A DNA stretch of 64,000 nucleotides from Psettodes erumei (Eukaryota > Chordata > Actinopteri > Pleuronectiformes > Psettodidae). Position numbers and translations under genes: made by a program. The notes below the pieces were generated by a model. The model worked only from the letters and a program-made list of their open reading frames with translations. It searched no databases and was not told where the DNA came from. This document shows, piece by piece, positions 12,776 through 26,400 of the stretch; the first letter of the stretch is position 1; every line of letters starts with the position of its first letter. Location: the NCBI GenBank assembly GCA_016785225.1, contig JAFBJZ010000772.1, positions 5,117,501 to 5,181,500 of the forward strand, read 5' to 3'.

Positions 12776-12824
12776 AGCATTGCACATCATTCAGATGAAA
12801 ACATTTCCATTTGTCCAAGCTGAG
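12776..12824 (+). other. Exon-like segment, 49 nt, strong splice sites
   Basis: The acceptor is strong: the pyrimidine-rich 'cttgctgtctttctttgctttcag' ends at 12775. The donor is canonical, CTGAG|GTAAGG at 12825. Of the three frames, the one entered after 1 nt is fully open and reads ALHIIQMKTFPFVQAE, leaving at a codon boundary; the frame from the first base ends in TGA at the last codon, and the third has an early TGA. I do not recognise the peptide, and no neighbouring exon with a matching phase was found. It could be a small alternative exon, a non-coding RNA exon or a pseudo-exon. Confidence 0.25.
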
Positions 12825-12829
12825 GTAAG

Positions 12830-15800
12830 GATAGCAAACTGTAATTTATGTGTCAACCTCTGCATGCATGAAATGTGCTAGTGCTGCACCCACAAGCAGC
12901 TTTGATGAATAAACCATTTGGCCAGTCTGTTGGGATTGGAAACCCTGTCACAGTCCATTAAAAGGCTGAGACAGAGGGACAGGCAAGGGTCTGTAACCCT
13001 GCTCCTTTGACCTCTCAGCTCAGCATTGTGGTCCTAATACTGCCTTTATGCAGCTCCACTAGAAAAACTGTGAGTCTGGGCTGTGGTCTGCCTTTTTGCC
13101 CTTTTGCCCTCACTTCAATTTGTCATGCCAACATCGCATGCCCAACCATTTGTGTTGGCACACCCTAAATCTCTGGGGAAGCAGCCATTAATCTAAGGCC
13201 AGTTCGGTCTTTGGGGGCTATGTGAGGACCATTGGTCACTGAAACACACCCTGATCTCAGTCAAAGATTTAGTTGGAAATAGGAGCCATAATATAAGTAA
13301 TATGTATAAATATTTGAAAAGTTAGAATGCTAAACAAATAAGAGGTGCTCAAATGTGAATTACGTGATTACTTTACATGTCTTTGATCCTGTGCCCCTTC
13401 TCTGTTTCCACTCACAGGGGACTGACTATGTCTGATGAACTGTATTTTAAATGTCTATTCAATAAGTTAACTATGTTGCATGCAAGCACTGCACTTCATA
13501 GACCAACCATGAATGGAGAGTTGTCATATAATGTCCTCCTAAAGTGCTTTGATATGAATTTAAAGACTGAACTACATAAACTTTCTGTTTTCACCAAAAA
13601 GACACATTTAAAGTTCAAGCACTGAAAACTATGTGGAGGAGTATATGTGTGCAACGGTTCCAGGAAAAGAATTACAAATGAACATATTCCTATCTGATTG
13701 GTGTTTTTTTTTCTCCAGAGAGTAGAGTCATGCATGCCTTATCCACCTTGCATATCAAGCATGCAGACAGGGGAGCAGAGGGCAATTAAAATGAAATATA
13801 AGGCCATAAAGTTTTGAGAGGATTTAAAATGTTAAAAGCTTCACAGACCAACCTCAGACAGTGAAAAGCAAAATCTCTGTTGTGGTGTTTCAAAAGTTCA
13901 ATGAAAGCTATCTGCAGAGATGAAAAAGGAAAATTTAACTGAGGACAGGCTTTAATGTTATACTGGAATACCTTCCTTTCTATGGCAAGGTTAGGCGACC
14001 ACCATTCCTTCAGAGCAGCGGTGAGAGCCAAGAGAATGTGTAAGGACAACACTGTGTATGTGTGTAATCATGACTACAGACACAAACGCTCCACACATCA
14101 CCGGGTCTTGTGCACTTGGCCACAATCTGAGAGGAATTTATGAATGGTGTTTGGTTGGTCAGTGGCTCAGCTAGCTCTGTGCTGCTTCAACTCTCTCAGA
14201 CTTGTGCTACTACTCCAACAGGGTTGAATGATCTCAGTGATGCAATCTCTCTCCACAGACGCCCAGCTGACGTTCCATTGTTAAAAAAGGGGGGTTAGTG
14301 GTCCTGCTTTAAAAGTGGAAAAAATGACATCACAGTAGTAAGATGCACTCCTGATAAGGTGTGACTTCAGTATATGTGTGTGATCCTGCTCTGAAATTAA
14401 AGGGCCCATATGTTGTTTATCAGCCAGGCTGAGTAATTGCAGCACTGTAATTGTGTACTCAGCCAACACTCAACTCTTTATGTTGTTTGACTGAATATTG
14501 GAACAATATGTAATTGCTGGCATTCGCAGGGTACGTTTGTGTATACAAAGAAAAGGAGCAGAGGCTGTGGTAAGGTAAAGAGCCTTTACTAGCCCCTGTT
14601 TGAGCTGGAATGTTGAAACCAAACAAGTCAGGTCTTTACCACAGGTCAGAGTGAGGGTGCTGATATGTACGTACTGCACTTCACCATCTTATGAGCACAG
14701 TGAATCCACCTGGTAAAATCTGTGCCAGATTTGCTCCAAATTGTTCAGAAAGACAAAGCCATGGGTGTGCACAGTTTAAAGAAGTCTCCTGCCCCTGGGC
14801 AGATGGATGTTAGTGAATACGGCCAAAGATTGTTTTAGTTTCCGAGGGAGGATCTGAACGTCCCAGAGACAGTGTCTAGTATTTTTAGAACCCGTTCCCT
14901 TCTTTGTTAGATGCTTCTCATAAGTCTTTGGCGCAAGTCACCAAGTCCCAGTCCCCACTGAAAACAAACCAACACTGTCCTGTTCCATTCATTTTCCTGG
15001 AAGTCAGGGGAAAAAGAACAACATAACAGTAACAGAGCTGAGGATGACACATCAGGCCGGGCGGCTGGCTGAACTGGTACAGTAGCAAGCTGTGAGTCAG
15101 ACGCTGAGGCTGGAGAGCAGGGAAGCATTTGAAGAATGGGTGACTATGCGGCATGTGTGATTCACTGCTTGTGTGGTGAACCTCTCAGAGAAGGTCTCCG
15201 GGCTCCGTAAAGGCTTGTCTGTTATTCCACATTTCCAAGCACTAGGTGCTTTTATTGCTGCACCAAGACTCACAAAAGCCTTGGGGCCAAATAGGTGTGT
15301 AATGGCATTGCATTGAGTCTGGCTGGTTGACTGGCATGGTGAGAGGAAACAGTTGACAACACAGGAGTGTGATGCACTCAGCAGTCTCCGAAGCTTCATG
15401 GACTCATTCTCACTCTTAAAGATTCATCTGTCCCACATATTTCTCAGCACTCTTCTTTCTTTGCCTTATTTGCTCTTACTGCTGTCAATGCCCTCCCACT
15501 CGTGCTCCATTTTCCATCATAATCCCTCCCTCTTTTCTTGTCCCTTTTCTATCTCCTTTTTGTTTGGGCCTCCCCAACACTTTGACTCTCTGTCTTTGGA
15601 GACAGACTCTTTAACAAGCCTGCCCCAGTGGGCAGTATATGGAGAGGGGAGGTTATTTTTAGATTGCACACAGATTAAAAGTGGAGCGTTTTTCTTCATC
15701 CTTGTAAAGAGTCCTCTTCCCTCTCCTTCAGTCTGTAATGGAGTTTAGCATCTCTGTGGGGGATCTCATGTTACCTCCCCCGCACATACTCTTCTCTTTC

Positions 15801-16110
15801 CTCTCTGCCAGACTCATCTAACCCCCCACCACCAACACAGTCATCCTCTCCAAACACTGACATCATTCGACAGACCAAACTCCTTCCTCTGCCTGTGGGG
15901 GCTGTTCTGTTCTGTCTGTACATCATAAAATGGGTGAGTCTCAGCTCCTGACACAAATCAAGGAGCGGGAGAAAAAAACAAGCTGTCAGAAAACACACAT
16001 CTGCTACAGAAAAACAAGCCTGATGCATCATTCCATCCTCAGTGCAGTTCTCCTCACATGACCTTTTCCTCAGCGTCACTACCACATTAGACTGGTGGCT
16101 GCTTTTATAC
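12830..16110. other. Non-coding stretch
   Basis: No gene recognised. Pyrimidine-rich sequence at 15.43-15.60 kb keeps a plus frame open for about 131 codons, rich in Ser/Leu/Phe as expected from CT-rich DNA. Nothing else stands out. Confidence 0.5.
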
Positions 16111-16112
16111 AT

Positions 16113-16133
16113 ACACACACACACACACACACA
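16113..16133. repeat. (AC)n microsatellite
   Basis: A pure AC dinucleotide run flanked by ATAC and ATATAA. Confidence 0.95.
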
Positions 16134-17968
16134 TATAAACACTATTAAAGGGGTGCTAAAAGAATAAATCACACAACTGCATTAGGTATAATTAGGTCAG
16201 TGCTTTATCCAGGAGTCTGGGAGGTGACGGGTGAGCTAACTTCAGCATTTTCCTGCCTTGGACCAAAACCAAAGTCTGACTTTTCCCTTCTGTCTGTGCA
16301 AAACACACACACACTTCCCCCACCATGTGGAACACCTCATCGCTGGTCTGAGCTGGGGAAATGAGAGGGGGAGACATGGCTCTCTGGGTTTTACTAGTCC
16401 TACTCTCACTGACCCATGCCGGGGTCTAAAGTCGAATACAGCTCCTGTTACTTTCCTTGAAAATAGACCGGCTCCTTTGAAAATATTCTGTTTTTTGCAT
16501 TGCAGTTTTTCCTTCTCCCTTAATTGGAATGAGTGACCTCTTCAAGGTGGGCGATAGTGCGTAGTAGTCGGCCTGGCAGAGGCCAAGCAGGAAATCTTTC
16601 ATTAAAACTCACTCAAGGTCCATCATGACTTAAAGCTCTGTGTTAGATATTGAATAATAAGTGACACAGAGCAGTTCTGTTGAAGGGTTTATAATATCCT
16701 CCATCACAGCGTGACCAATGAGCCGTGGGAACTCAGCACTCTAGATAAATCAGAGATTAAGCCCTGAAATTTTAAGCTTCTGATTGACAACTATGTTTGA
16801 AGTTGTCTGCAGGCCCGTGTATGCTTGATCAAAGACTTGAACTTGCCCATTAACTTCCAAGATTATCTCATAATGGAGCCAAAACTGAGAGCAAAGGGAG
16901 TGAGCTAGCTGTTGTAAACAAAGAGTGAAAGACAAAGAGGGAAAGTGATAAAGACAAACCAAAGGACAAAATTAAGTCTAATCACAGAGCACTCTGGTGA
17001 GTTACAGCACATCAAACCACTTCACACTGCTGCTTCTTAAGCATACTTTATTGATGCTTTGGGAGCTAGAGTCAGAAAACAAGGAACACATTTGGGCTAA
17101 TTGGCGATCACATGTAAAAATATCTATGTGGGATATGCTGCTTTATCCGAAACATATGGTGCAGCTGAAAGAAGCTGCTCTCTAACAGAAATAGATGTAT
17201 CAAACTGTTTTACCAAAACACTACCACCCCCACTCTTTCTTATCCTTCTCACTTGAAAAATCGTGGAAAACAAAATGTCAGCAATAATGGTGAATTTCTT
17301 CCGTGAAACAGAATAGCTGAGGTCCAGCATATTATTTCATAGGCAGAATGCACGAGTGTCTCTGGGAATATGATGAGCCCTATGGTAGCTCTGGCTCTGA
17401 CCCAGCCTTTGCTGTAGTTAGAAGGAAACCTGATAGCAATACCTCTGGTCTCCCCACCCTCTTTCTCCTGTACTGCTCTCCTCTGAGTCTGTCATTCTAC
17501 TCAAAAGGGGTGCCTGGACCACAGCACCATGACAATTTGAAAGGGTGGGACCGAGGCTGTTGTTTCCTGAAGCATCAGTAGCATTCCCTTGAACATCAGG
17601 GAGTATTTATGTCTGGAGCCAAGAGAGACAGAGTGGCATAGGCAGAAAGAAAGGGAGCTGTTCAGAGTTGGTGAGAGTGAAGGAGATAACATCAGTGCTG
17701 ATAGTGAGACAGTCGAAGGGGATTCCCTTGCTCCTCTCCCTGGTGTGCCCCTGTGTCTAGAAGAGAACTAAGCTCCTTAGATGAGTTTAAGCTTCTCAAA
17801 TAAAAAACTAGCTGAGAGAAAGAGGCATCTGTGGTTCAGGTGATGATCTGCCTATTAGGCTTTCTATTGTCAGAATAAATCTGAAAGCCCATGGTTTCCT
17901 TTTTCAGAGCTGCAGCAGGAGAAGCCTTTGTGCTGCAGGGCTACAGAGCATTTATGTTGTTAGCATAC

Positions 17969-17983
17969 CTGGGGTTGTGCCTC
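17969..17983 (-). other. Candidate 15-nt microexon
   Basis: Read on the minus strand, the acceptor 'aatttttttctgcag' is followed by 15 bases, GAGGCACAACCCCAG, and then the donor GTATGC. Read in phase 0 it adds EAQPQ, and all three frames are open. Vertebrate neuronal genes use in-frame microexons of 3-27 nt with strong upstream pyrimidine tracts. The donor is only moderate, and there is no host gene context, so this is suggestive at best. Confidence 0.15.
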
Positions 17984-19810
17984 CTGCAGAAAAAAATTCT
18001 TATTTAGCCTAGGGTCTCTGGGAACGATTGTCAGAAATATTCTGTCATTAGGCCTGGCGGCTGTTAAAGTTAAAATGTTACTTGATCTGCTTGATATACC
18101 AATGCTGATGGTCTCAGATTTAATGTCCTTATGTAACGTATTACTCGCAAAATGCAATGATAAGCAAATTATAAATCTAAAAATATATTTAAATAAAAAT
18201 ATCCAACAGTTCTCTCCATTCTGGCTGAAAGACAGTCCTGTAGTTTTTACATAAAGTGCTTAACCACAGCTATGGATTGTAAGTAACATCAGAGTACACT
18301 GTAAATTTGTAGCGTTTCTGTCTGTTTCACACTTGAATAGGACTGTTGGAAAAAAAATGTCTGCAACAACTCCAGATGTACTTTTTATACAGAACTATCA
18401 CACAATGGCACTTTTGGAAGAATCTCAGCCATATGTAGTTTTCCAGAGTCAACATCCTTATGATAATGCTGTTGGCATGGGATGATTTAATACTGTGCTA
18501 ACATGTAGCAGAACAGCCTTCCCAGGGCTACATAAACACCACACGGCCAAATGCAGCACCAGCCCACTGCACGTCAAACTGATGAAGCCATTGTTAGCCC
18601 ACTGCGAGTGGATCACTCCCATAATCTGTGAATACATCCGCCTATCTCTTGTATTTACACTTTACTGTGGTTCACAGGGAGATGCTCTGTTAGCTTAGCC
18701 GAGCTGCACAAGCCCACTCACCAGATCCAGCTAAAGAGAGTCAGTTCTCTCTCTAAAAAAAGAAAAAAATTCTGATTTCATACAGTCTACTGAAAAAACT
18801 GAACTATGCAGTGTGAAATCCTGTACACCACTTGGCTTTTACATTTTTCATTTACATTTTTTGCTATCCTGGCCTCAAGCACCAAGAGGGTGAATACGGA
18901 TTAAAACACTCTCGTATCTCTCGTATCAGTGGTCATTTTCGGCCTCAGTAGCTGTCTAGGAGCTGATAGCATCTTACAGACTGTCAATCTCACGTCTGAC
19001 AGCAGATGGAGAGTGAAATAGATTGGCAGATGAAGCCACACTCTTTGAGCTCCCTGCTGCTTTAACCTCTCCCATCTGCGTCAGTAGTCACACATGGTTC
19101 ACATAACAAAACTCTTTCTTCTCCTTGGCAGTTCAGGGCTACATGCAAACACGGAAATGAGATATACACTACTGTGTTGGGGCTTAACCTAGAGGGGTGG
19201 GCACCAAATCTCTACAGCAGAGTGAATGTGACCAACAGATAGCCATCAGAAACTACAAGGGGCCACTTAAACAGAAACATATGTAGGCATGTGTACGCGG
19301 CTGCGCGCATGCACACACATGTAAACAAACCCACACACACAAATTTAAATACTCTCACTCATACATACACAGGCTCAGACACAGTAAAAGATGCTACATG
19401 AACTAGGATTGCTACCACTGTGACAGGAACCCAAACTCTGCTTCCAGGGCAGTTTCTATATTTAAATGAAACTTTTTGCATTTGAAATATTCATTTGTGG
19501 CTTGGCAAATATGATTGTCCACTGAAGAAGAGTGGTGAATCTCCAAAAATAAGCCAATTTAATATTTGATCCTTTCTGATTTACAGCTTTGCTAAATATC
19601 AAAGCAAAAGAAGAATCTGGAATACAGCAACAACCCAATTGCATTAAAAAAAGAAGGAAGGAAATTAAAGGTATATTTCAACCAGTCTGACACTCCCCTG
19701 AAATGATAATGTTTAACTTTAATTTATACTGAAGTTTGTCATTACTCCACCTCGTCACTTCACCCATCTGCACCTCCCATTTTCTCCTGCCCAGCCACCT
19801 GTTTTAGCCC

Positions 19811-19819
19811 TATAAAAAG
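19811..19819 (+). promoter_or_regulatory. TATA-like box, isolated
   Basis: TATAAAAAG at 19811-19819 follows a pyrimidine-rich 'cccagccacctgttttagccc'. The region about 30 bp downstream is unremarkable and has no well-placed ATG with a long frame. A chance match is likely. Confidence 0.15.
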
Positions 19820-20264
19820 TGAGTGTATTACCCTTGAAAAGTCAGCGTTTTGCACTTGAGTACTTTGTGTGAACAAATCGCATCTTTTCCACCGCACTTT
19901 CTCTGCTTCCTGCGACTTTTCTGTACAATTATATGAGGAGAATGTACATTTTTGTAAGATAATGTAAAGTGATAGGGCTGTCTTAGATCAAGATGGAGGA
20001 GCCTGCAAAATTTCTGTCAAGTGCTTCTGGCACACAATTAAGAATTATTAAACAATTGGTTCATTATTTTGCCAAATATAAATAAATCCAATCCAGTCTG
20101 GCTAAATTTCTGTCCAGAATTAAAAAGCAATTGTGTGGGCTTAGATTGTTATGCAATGTTGAAATACATGTCAAGTTTTCAGTGTGAAGGTATATGCTTG
20201 CATGGTTTAGTTTTAGTTTGTAGGTGGTGGTTGGAGATCAATTATGTTAAACAAGTTCAATCAG

Positions 20265-20289
20265 GCACACACACACACACACACACACC
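20265..20289. repeat. (CA)n microsatellite
   Basis: A pure CA run ending in a C-rich stretch (cctacccctcccc). Confidence 0.95.
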
Positions 20290-23200
20290 CTACCCCTCCC
20301 CTAGAAAAGACTATGTGAATGTTTGGCTGTGCCAGCTGTGTGAGCTTGAAGATGGGTGTGGGGTGTATACAACTGTCTGACAGAATGCATGGTGTGTATA
20401 CACATTGTCATAAACAGAATTTTGAGCGGAAGCACTGATCACCTAGATGTGCTTGACCCTATACCCCCAGGGCTGCACTGTTATGCTTTCACTATGTGTA
20501 ATACTGGGCCTGTACGGCTGGAGGAAACACGGGGCGCTGCACTGGACTGCGGCCAGGAAAACAGTTTGCGTGTGAGTGTTTGCAAGAAAGGATACATGTG
20601 TTAGAATTTTCCTGATTTCATCTTTTTTGTTTATGTGCTTTTATGGAAGTAAATATAAATTATCTAAAAGTCTGTTTGCGTGTCTGCGCATGCAAGTGTG
20701 TAAACATGTCTGTGTCCAAGTCTTTGATGCTGACCACAGTGGCATTACGTTATTATGAACTTTGAACGCTGAGAGAGACCCGCATATTTGTGTCAAAAAC
20801 ATCTGCATTTATATATAACTACTCTCAAAATACAAGAGCAGAATTATATGTGTGCCGTAAAAGTGGGAAAACTCAGTCTGTGTTGCCAGCTTGTTTGGAG
20901 AGGAGCTCCTTGAATAACCCTGAAATAGCACAGCAAAAGCAACGGCCGAACACCTGAGAGAACAAATGAAAAGCTCACCGGGATTTTCAAGGACATCATA
21001 CCACACATGTGAGGTAAGAGTTGCTTTTAAAAACAGGTAGAACCCTGTTTTCACAGGATGACAGTTTCATCATCAAACCCGGATCTATACCTTAAAAACA
21101 CAGCTTTTGAAAACAAAGTGCTTGAGATGCTAAGCGTTGTCAGGATGTGAACTGCTTGCACTGATGCTGGAAGAAGTGGGTCACTGGCAGGCTATATGTA
21201 TTTGACAACTGTCTGATGTCTATATTGTCCAAATGCTGCTATCTCTCTCTGTCAGTGTGGGTGCATGACTGAATGGAAACACCCCAATAGCCTGCTAGCA
21301 CTTCATGTCATTCCAGCTTTCAAGTTGGAGGGTCAAAAAGCCACTGTGAACTCCTTGAGCAAACACTGTGGATCTACGAGAGGGAATGGCGAGGGATGAA
21401 GATCGAGCAAACATGCCCGTTTGAACCGGAAATATTCAGCCGGGTTATAGTTTATAGCTGTTTGAACCAGGGAAACTAGAGGGGATCTGGCAAATACATG
21501 TGTGTTTGAAGACCAAACAGTGCTGAAGGCAGAGCCCCCATGGGGAATCTGACAGTAGATCCTGATAGTCAGCTGCTGCCTACTCTCCACTGTGCGGACA
21601 GTTTAAATAAGAAGGCACAATAAGCTCAGTCATCGAGGAAAAGCTCTCCTCATTCCCTCTATGAAGAAAAGGTGCCATTTCTTACTTCCATGTCAAAAAC
21701 AATACCTTTTTTGTCTTTACAGTGATGGAGAATAGCCTACATTAATACATACATACATATACAGCACACATGCACAGTACATACACATTAACCAAACACT
21801 GACAGACAAAAGAGAGAAAGAGATTCATTATCCCATTCCTCAATGGCACAAGGAGCCAGGTTCCCTGACTGACAGTGCTAATTAGAGAGGCATGAAAGTT
21901 TAGGCAGCATGTGACTCCTCTGACCCATAAAAAACTGTCTTGTTTGTTGGTTCAATTGAGGGCATCTTTTCATTTGGTCCAACTATGGTATCAAGTTCCA
22001 CTCAGTTACACCTTAAAACAGCCATAGTGCAAGCTTCAAATAAAATGCGGTATTTTTTCACCATATGAGTGGCATATTATTCCAAATGATAGTGAAACTT
22101 CAGTGCACCCAGTAGGCGATGTGAGATAAAACAACAAAAAGAATTCCATCTTGCTGGATTTGCCGAGAAGTGGTGCCTCCTCTCTGAACCTGAAAATGAC
22201 ATGTCTGTCAACACTTGAAATGAATGTGGTCATCTGTCCATGACACAGATTGCTATGACAGTCACCCGTACTCCTAGGCAGATGCTTTGAAGTGAGACCA
22301 CAGCACACTCCTTTCCACCCAGTTCTCATGGCTTTCCCTTTAAATAGAGCATGACATCAGACCCTGCGCAGGTCTACCGGCCAGAGCCCAAAACAAATGT
22401 GTCCAAACAATGCCACATCTGGAGCAAAATGCAGGAGAAGGGAAGACTAGGAATGTAGCGGAAAAGGGGTTGAAAAAGGGAAAGCAGTCCTAAAGCTGTT
22501 TAGCTCTAGGACCCTGGCCAATGCGTCTGGGGATGTGCATGAGCTATAATTTACTGGTGATTCCCCTCGCTGCCCTCCCTCCAAAGACCTGATGTCACCA
22601 CAGCGCCGCACAGCATCAGGCAGAATGAAAGAAGCCCGCATACCCTTCATAAAGTTATTACCTTTCTACAGTGCTATCTGTTGTGTATTGTATACTCAGC
22701 ACAATGGAGGGGAACTCAGCACCGACGAATACAAAAATACCTCATGTATTTGTATGTGGTATTCCAACTTTAGTGCTGTATAATCTTTAACTTCCACTGA
22801 ATTTGAAAAGAATTCAGAGAGATACGCAATATTTTGTTCTCTTGTTTAGCTCATTCCCATACCTTGTCTGTGCTGATACAGGAGGGGGTCTTTAGAAAGT
22901 CCGCTCAGACAGCCTGCTCATGTTGTCACTGTCAGAAGCAATCAGAGCTGCTGGGTCTGCATTCACGCAGCAGAGGGAACAGAGACGCAGGGCAAATATT
23001 CAGGCCAATTTTCTGCCTGTTGGCTAATGCGTCTAATAAAGGCATGACACCTGATCCAGCAGTTTACCGTTTGTCGGGAGACACATAGCATGTGGCTTAC
23101 AATCTGACAAAGATACTTTCACTTATAGTCAAGGACACATTGAATATGCAGGCAATAAAACACAAACGCAGAGATGCATAATGACAAATATATCGGTCTG

Positions 23201-23400
23201 TGAGCCTGTGAGGGGATTTGTGTGGTAGCTCAGGGGACCCTTTTAGTGGTTACTAAACAGAGATGTACAAGTGGATGGAAAATATGCCGAATGTATCCTG
23301 TTTGAAAAGACGGACACAGATAGTGAGGAATAGGAGGAGAGGAAGGAGGTGTGGGGGGGTGATCTTAAATGCTGGAAATTGAGGGACTCTCTCTCGCTCT
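20290..23400. other. Non-coding stretch
   Basis: A short (ATAC)n tract lies at 21745-21762. The donor-like GTGAG|GTAAGAG near 21013 has no acceptor with a pyrimidine tract upstream. No gene is recognised. Confidence 0.5.
21745..21762. repeat. Short (ATAC)n tetranucleotide repeat
   Basis: About four ATAC units (atacatacatacatat), followed by CA/TGCA-rich scatter. Confidence 0.8.
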
Positions 23401-23407
23401 CCTGCAG

Positions 23408-23494
23408 GTCATGTGTTTCACATCTACAATACACTGAGTCCGCTCAGTTACACAAGTCCCAACCTCCAAATCCCATTTACAGGCCCGATCGCAG
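23408..23494 (+). other. Exon-like segment, 87 nt, with symmetric phase
   Basis: The acceptor is excellent: 'actctctctcgctctcctgcag' ends at 23407. The donor CGCAG|GTGTGA is moderate. One frame, entered after 2 nt and left after 1 nt, is open throughout and begins HVFHIYNTLSPLSYTSPNLQ; the length of 87 nt preserves the frame. The same frame stays open past the donor to TGA at about 23623. A second frame is also open (beginning SCVSHLQYTESAQ), which weakens the coding case. I do not recognise the peptide. It could be a terminal exon of a plus-strand gene or a pseudo-exon. Confidence 0.22.
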
Positions 23495-23499
23495 GTGTG

Positions 23500-26400
23500 A
23501 GCAAACTACAGATGGTCAGTACCAACACCAGCGGCATGAGGCTGGTGGAAGACATAATGTTGACTGCGCCGCAAAGTCTCATTTTAAAGGCCCTCAAAGT
23601 TATGACAGATGAGAACATTTCATGATGCACATCTCGGAGTTTGCCTGGCTGGCCTGGAGCAAACTCCGTAACTGCAATCTAAGCAGTTATACAGTGACAG
23701 TAGAGCTGAGCTGAGAAAAAATGGAGACACAGTGAGGCATGTTGAGGTCTGGCAACTCCTTGTGGCAAACTTTCATAGAATATTTTAATGCCACAATTTA
23801 TTTGACTCGAACAAAAAGAATATGACTCATTAATGCTTGAGGCTCAATCAGTGATCCAAATGTAAACAGAGGAACAGCCTCACAACCAAAATTCAAATGT
23901 TTATGCTTGTAATGTTTATAAATCATGAGTTAACACAGACCTATATTTTAAGCAGACTGCTATGATCAGTTGACAAACGCACAGAATGTTGATTTTTAAT
24001 CATGAAGGCAACTCTTAAATTATGTATTTAAATTTAGATGAAAATTACATGGGTAAAGAAAATAAGGTTTGGCTTTCTAATGTGTTTATTGGGATTTTTT
24101 TTTTTTTACCACCATCTAATTTCGAGGTTCTCCAAGTTTTAATGACTGGGAGAAAACCTTGGGAGTCTGTCAACTGAAATTTAAATCTGATTATTTATTA
24201 CACATTGAAAATTCACGCACTTCAGGTATGATCAAGCTCACACATTCCTTTCCCATCCCTTTCTCCCTGCTGATTCTGTGTCTATGGGAGTGCTGTTACC
24301 AGGGGCCACATCATGTGTCTCTTAGCAATTCAGGATGATAGAGTAGAGTGTGTTTCCCAGGGGAAGATCCAAATTATGATGAAGTCAACTATGGTTGCAA
24401 AGGATTATGGGTGTTGTCAGTAAAATTTGAAGGAAAGCAGTGGGCTATTGCAGTGTCTTCACGGTCACAATGTTTGCTCCTTTGATAATTCAATCAGCTA
24501 CAATTACAGCCTCTTAGGATACTTAAGTAAGAAAAGATTAGTTCATATCTACAAATCACTGCAGAGAAAATGCTGTCAAGATTTTTTGTCAGTGACCACA
24601 TCAGTACCTAATGCCCAGATTATGATTATGAGATAAGACCCAAGTATAAAGGAATTCATGGCTTTGTCTGTATGAACCCAGGTGACTTTTGCTAGAAACA
24701 TGATATTTATATATTTGATTAAGTCTTCATGCCAAAGTAGTTAGAGCTACAGAGGGACAATTTTGTGTGTCAAAGACAAGATGGCTCAAATGGTTGCCTG
24801 GGCAAAGTACTACAGTCAGTCAGACACAGAATTCCTCCAAAATCACCTAGATGTATTTAACTTATTTCACTTCTCTCCTTAAACTATATGTCAACTACTT
24901 ATTCAGCCTCATAGTGCTGATGGTGACGTCAGATTAAACCAGTGAGATGAACGTTTTCATCTGAGGTTGAGAGTACTGTTCAGCTTTCACTATTTGAGTC
25001 TAATGAAAATCAGCCTGGCTCTGTCAGTGGTGAGGTCAGGAGATCAGAGGTCACGACCCTGTCACTCCATGTGGGAATTAAACGGAGGAATAACCTCCGT
25101 GGCATTATGTAACCTTAGTGACTGGTCTGGACAGTACCTGCTAAACCGAGTAACCAACGTTACCAACCCCTTATACAGTGAGCTGTAATTTAATACTTAA
25201 GGTGGAGTTGTGTCACGGTCTTAATATCTGGTTTGGGAACTATGTTTAATTTTCTTTAGTGAGGATAAAATCTCAAATGCCAATGCTTATTAATCATAAA
25301 AAGAATAGATAAGTTGGAATGATAAATCACACTTTCTAGTATGTTCTTTTTTTCACACTTCAACTGTTGCACATTCTGTGAGGTTACAGGGAACTCAACC
25401 TACCTACATGCATCTTCAAAGGAAATCTGTGGCTATTCCTTTGGAAGAGATACTTTAACAGAGATCTACTGTCACAAGTGTTGATGTTTTCTTATTTCTC
25501 TCTGTAATCATGCACAAGTGGGGTGGTGGTGGAGAGGGGGCTATCAGGGAGTCTAGAGTTACATTAACGGGCAGTGTGAGAGGCAGGAGGTGGTAGCAGG
25601 GTCAGAGGTCATGATGCCCTGACAAACAAATGAGCCACCCAGTGAGGAAGTCAACAAGAGATGCTTTCCCCTGCAGCCCTGAAAGCCTTAGCAACAGCAG
25701 CTGCTGGCAAACATGTGTGTGACAAATGTGCCATCTGAACCAATGACAGGGTCTCAATCATCACCATATGGGGTTGTCACACAAACATATCACACAAACA
25801 CAGCAGAGAGGGTGGGACAAAGAGTGCACAGGGCAAAGCGGGACAGACGCGGGGGAGGCAGCAGACACAATAAAAGATAACAAGGCAGATATGGATATGA
25901 TATGTCAAGGACTATTGACATGGGAAGTTTCATGACAGAATAAACTTCCCTGAAGGCTCACTGGTGGTCTTATTACTACACAAACGGCCGACTTCTCCAG
26001 TAGGGTTAAATGTTATGATGACTCCTGTTGGGAAAATCATGGGAGAGATGCTGCTGTTAGCAAGACTGCAGTCAAGCAGGCTTTACTGTGGGTCCTATTG
26101 TTTTCGTTCGGGGGTTAATGACCAGAAAACAGTTATGTTGTGGTGGCTTCCTTCAGCCATTATATCCCACTAAAATCCCATTTATACACACTGTCCAGAA
26201 TGAGAGACCAGGTGAAGCCAAACTGGAGGTTCACACACAGCCCTGCTTTCTTCTTCTGCAGCTGAGGTTCCTTCCGAAGAATTTGTTTATAATTTTTTGA
26301 TTCCTCTTCATTCACTTCCAAATCTACATTGTATAGTGCCCACAATATTTCTCAATCAGTCCATTTGATTTTCCACACTTTTGTTTTAACTTTATTTGCT

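Larger units (their letters stand above)
16140..20260. other. Non-coding stretch
   Basis: No gene recognised beyond the 15-nt microexon candidate near 17.97 kb and a TATA-like box near 19.81 kb, both listed separately. CA-rich scatter lies at 19.30-19.37 kb. Confidence 0.5.

Noticed and set aside
15353..15748. Plus frame of about 131 codons
   Set aside because: It covers CT-rich DNA, which lacks stop triplets; the peptide is Ser/Leu/Phe-rich low complexity, with no splice or start support.
21000..21020. Donor-like GTGAG|GTAAGAG at about 21,013 as an exon end
   Set aside because: No upstream AG with a pyrimidine tract lies within 200 bp.
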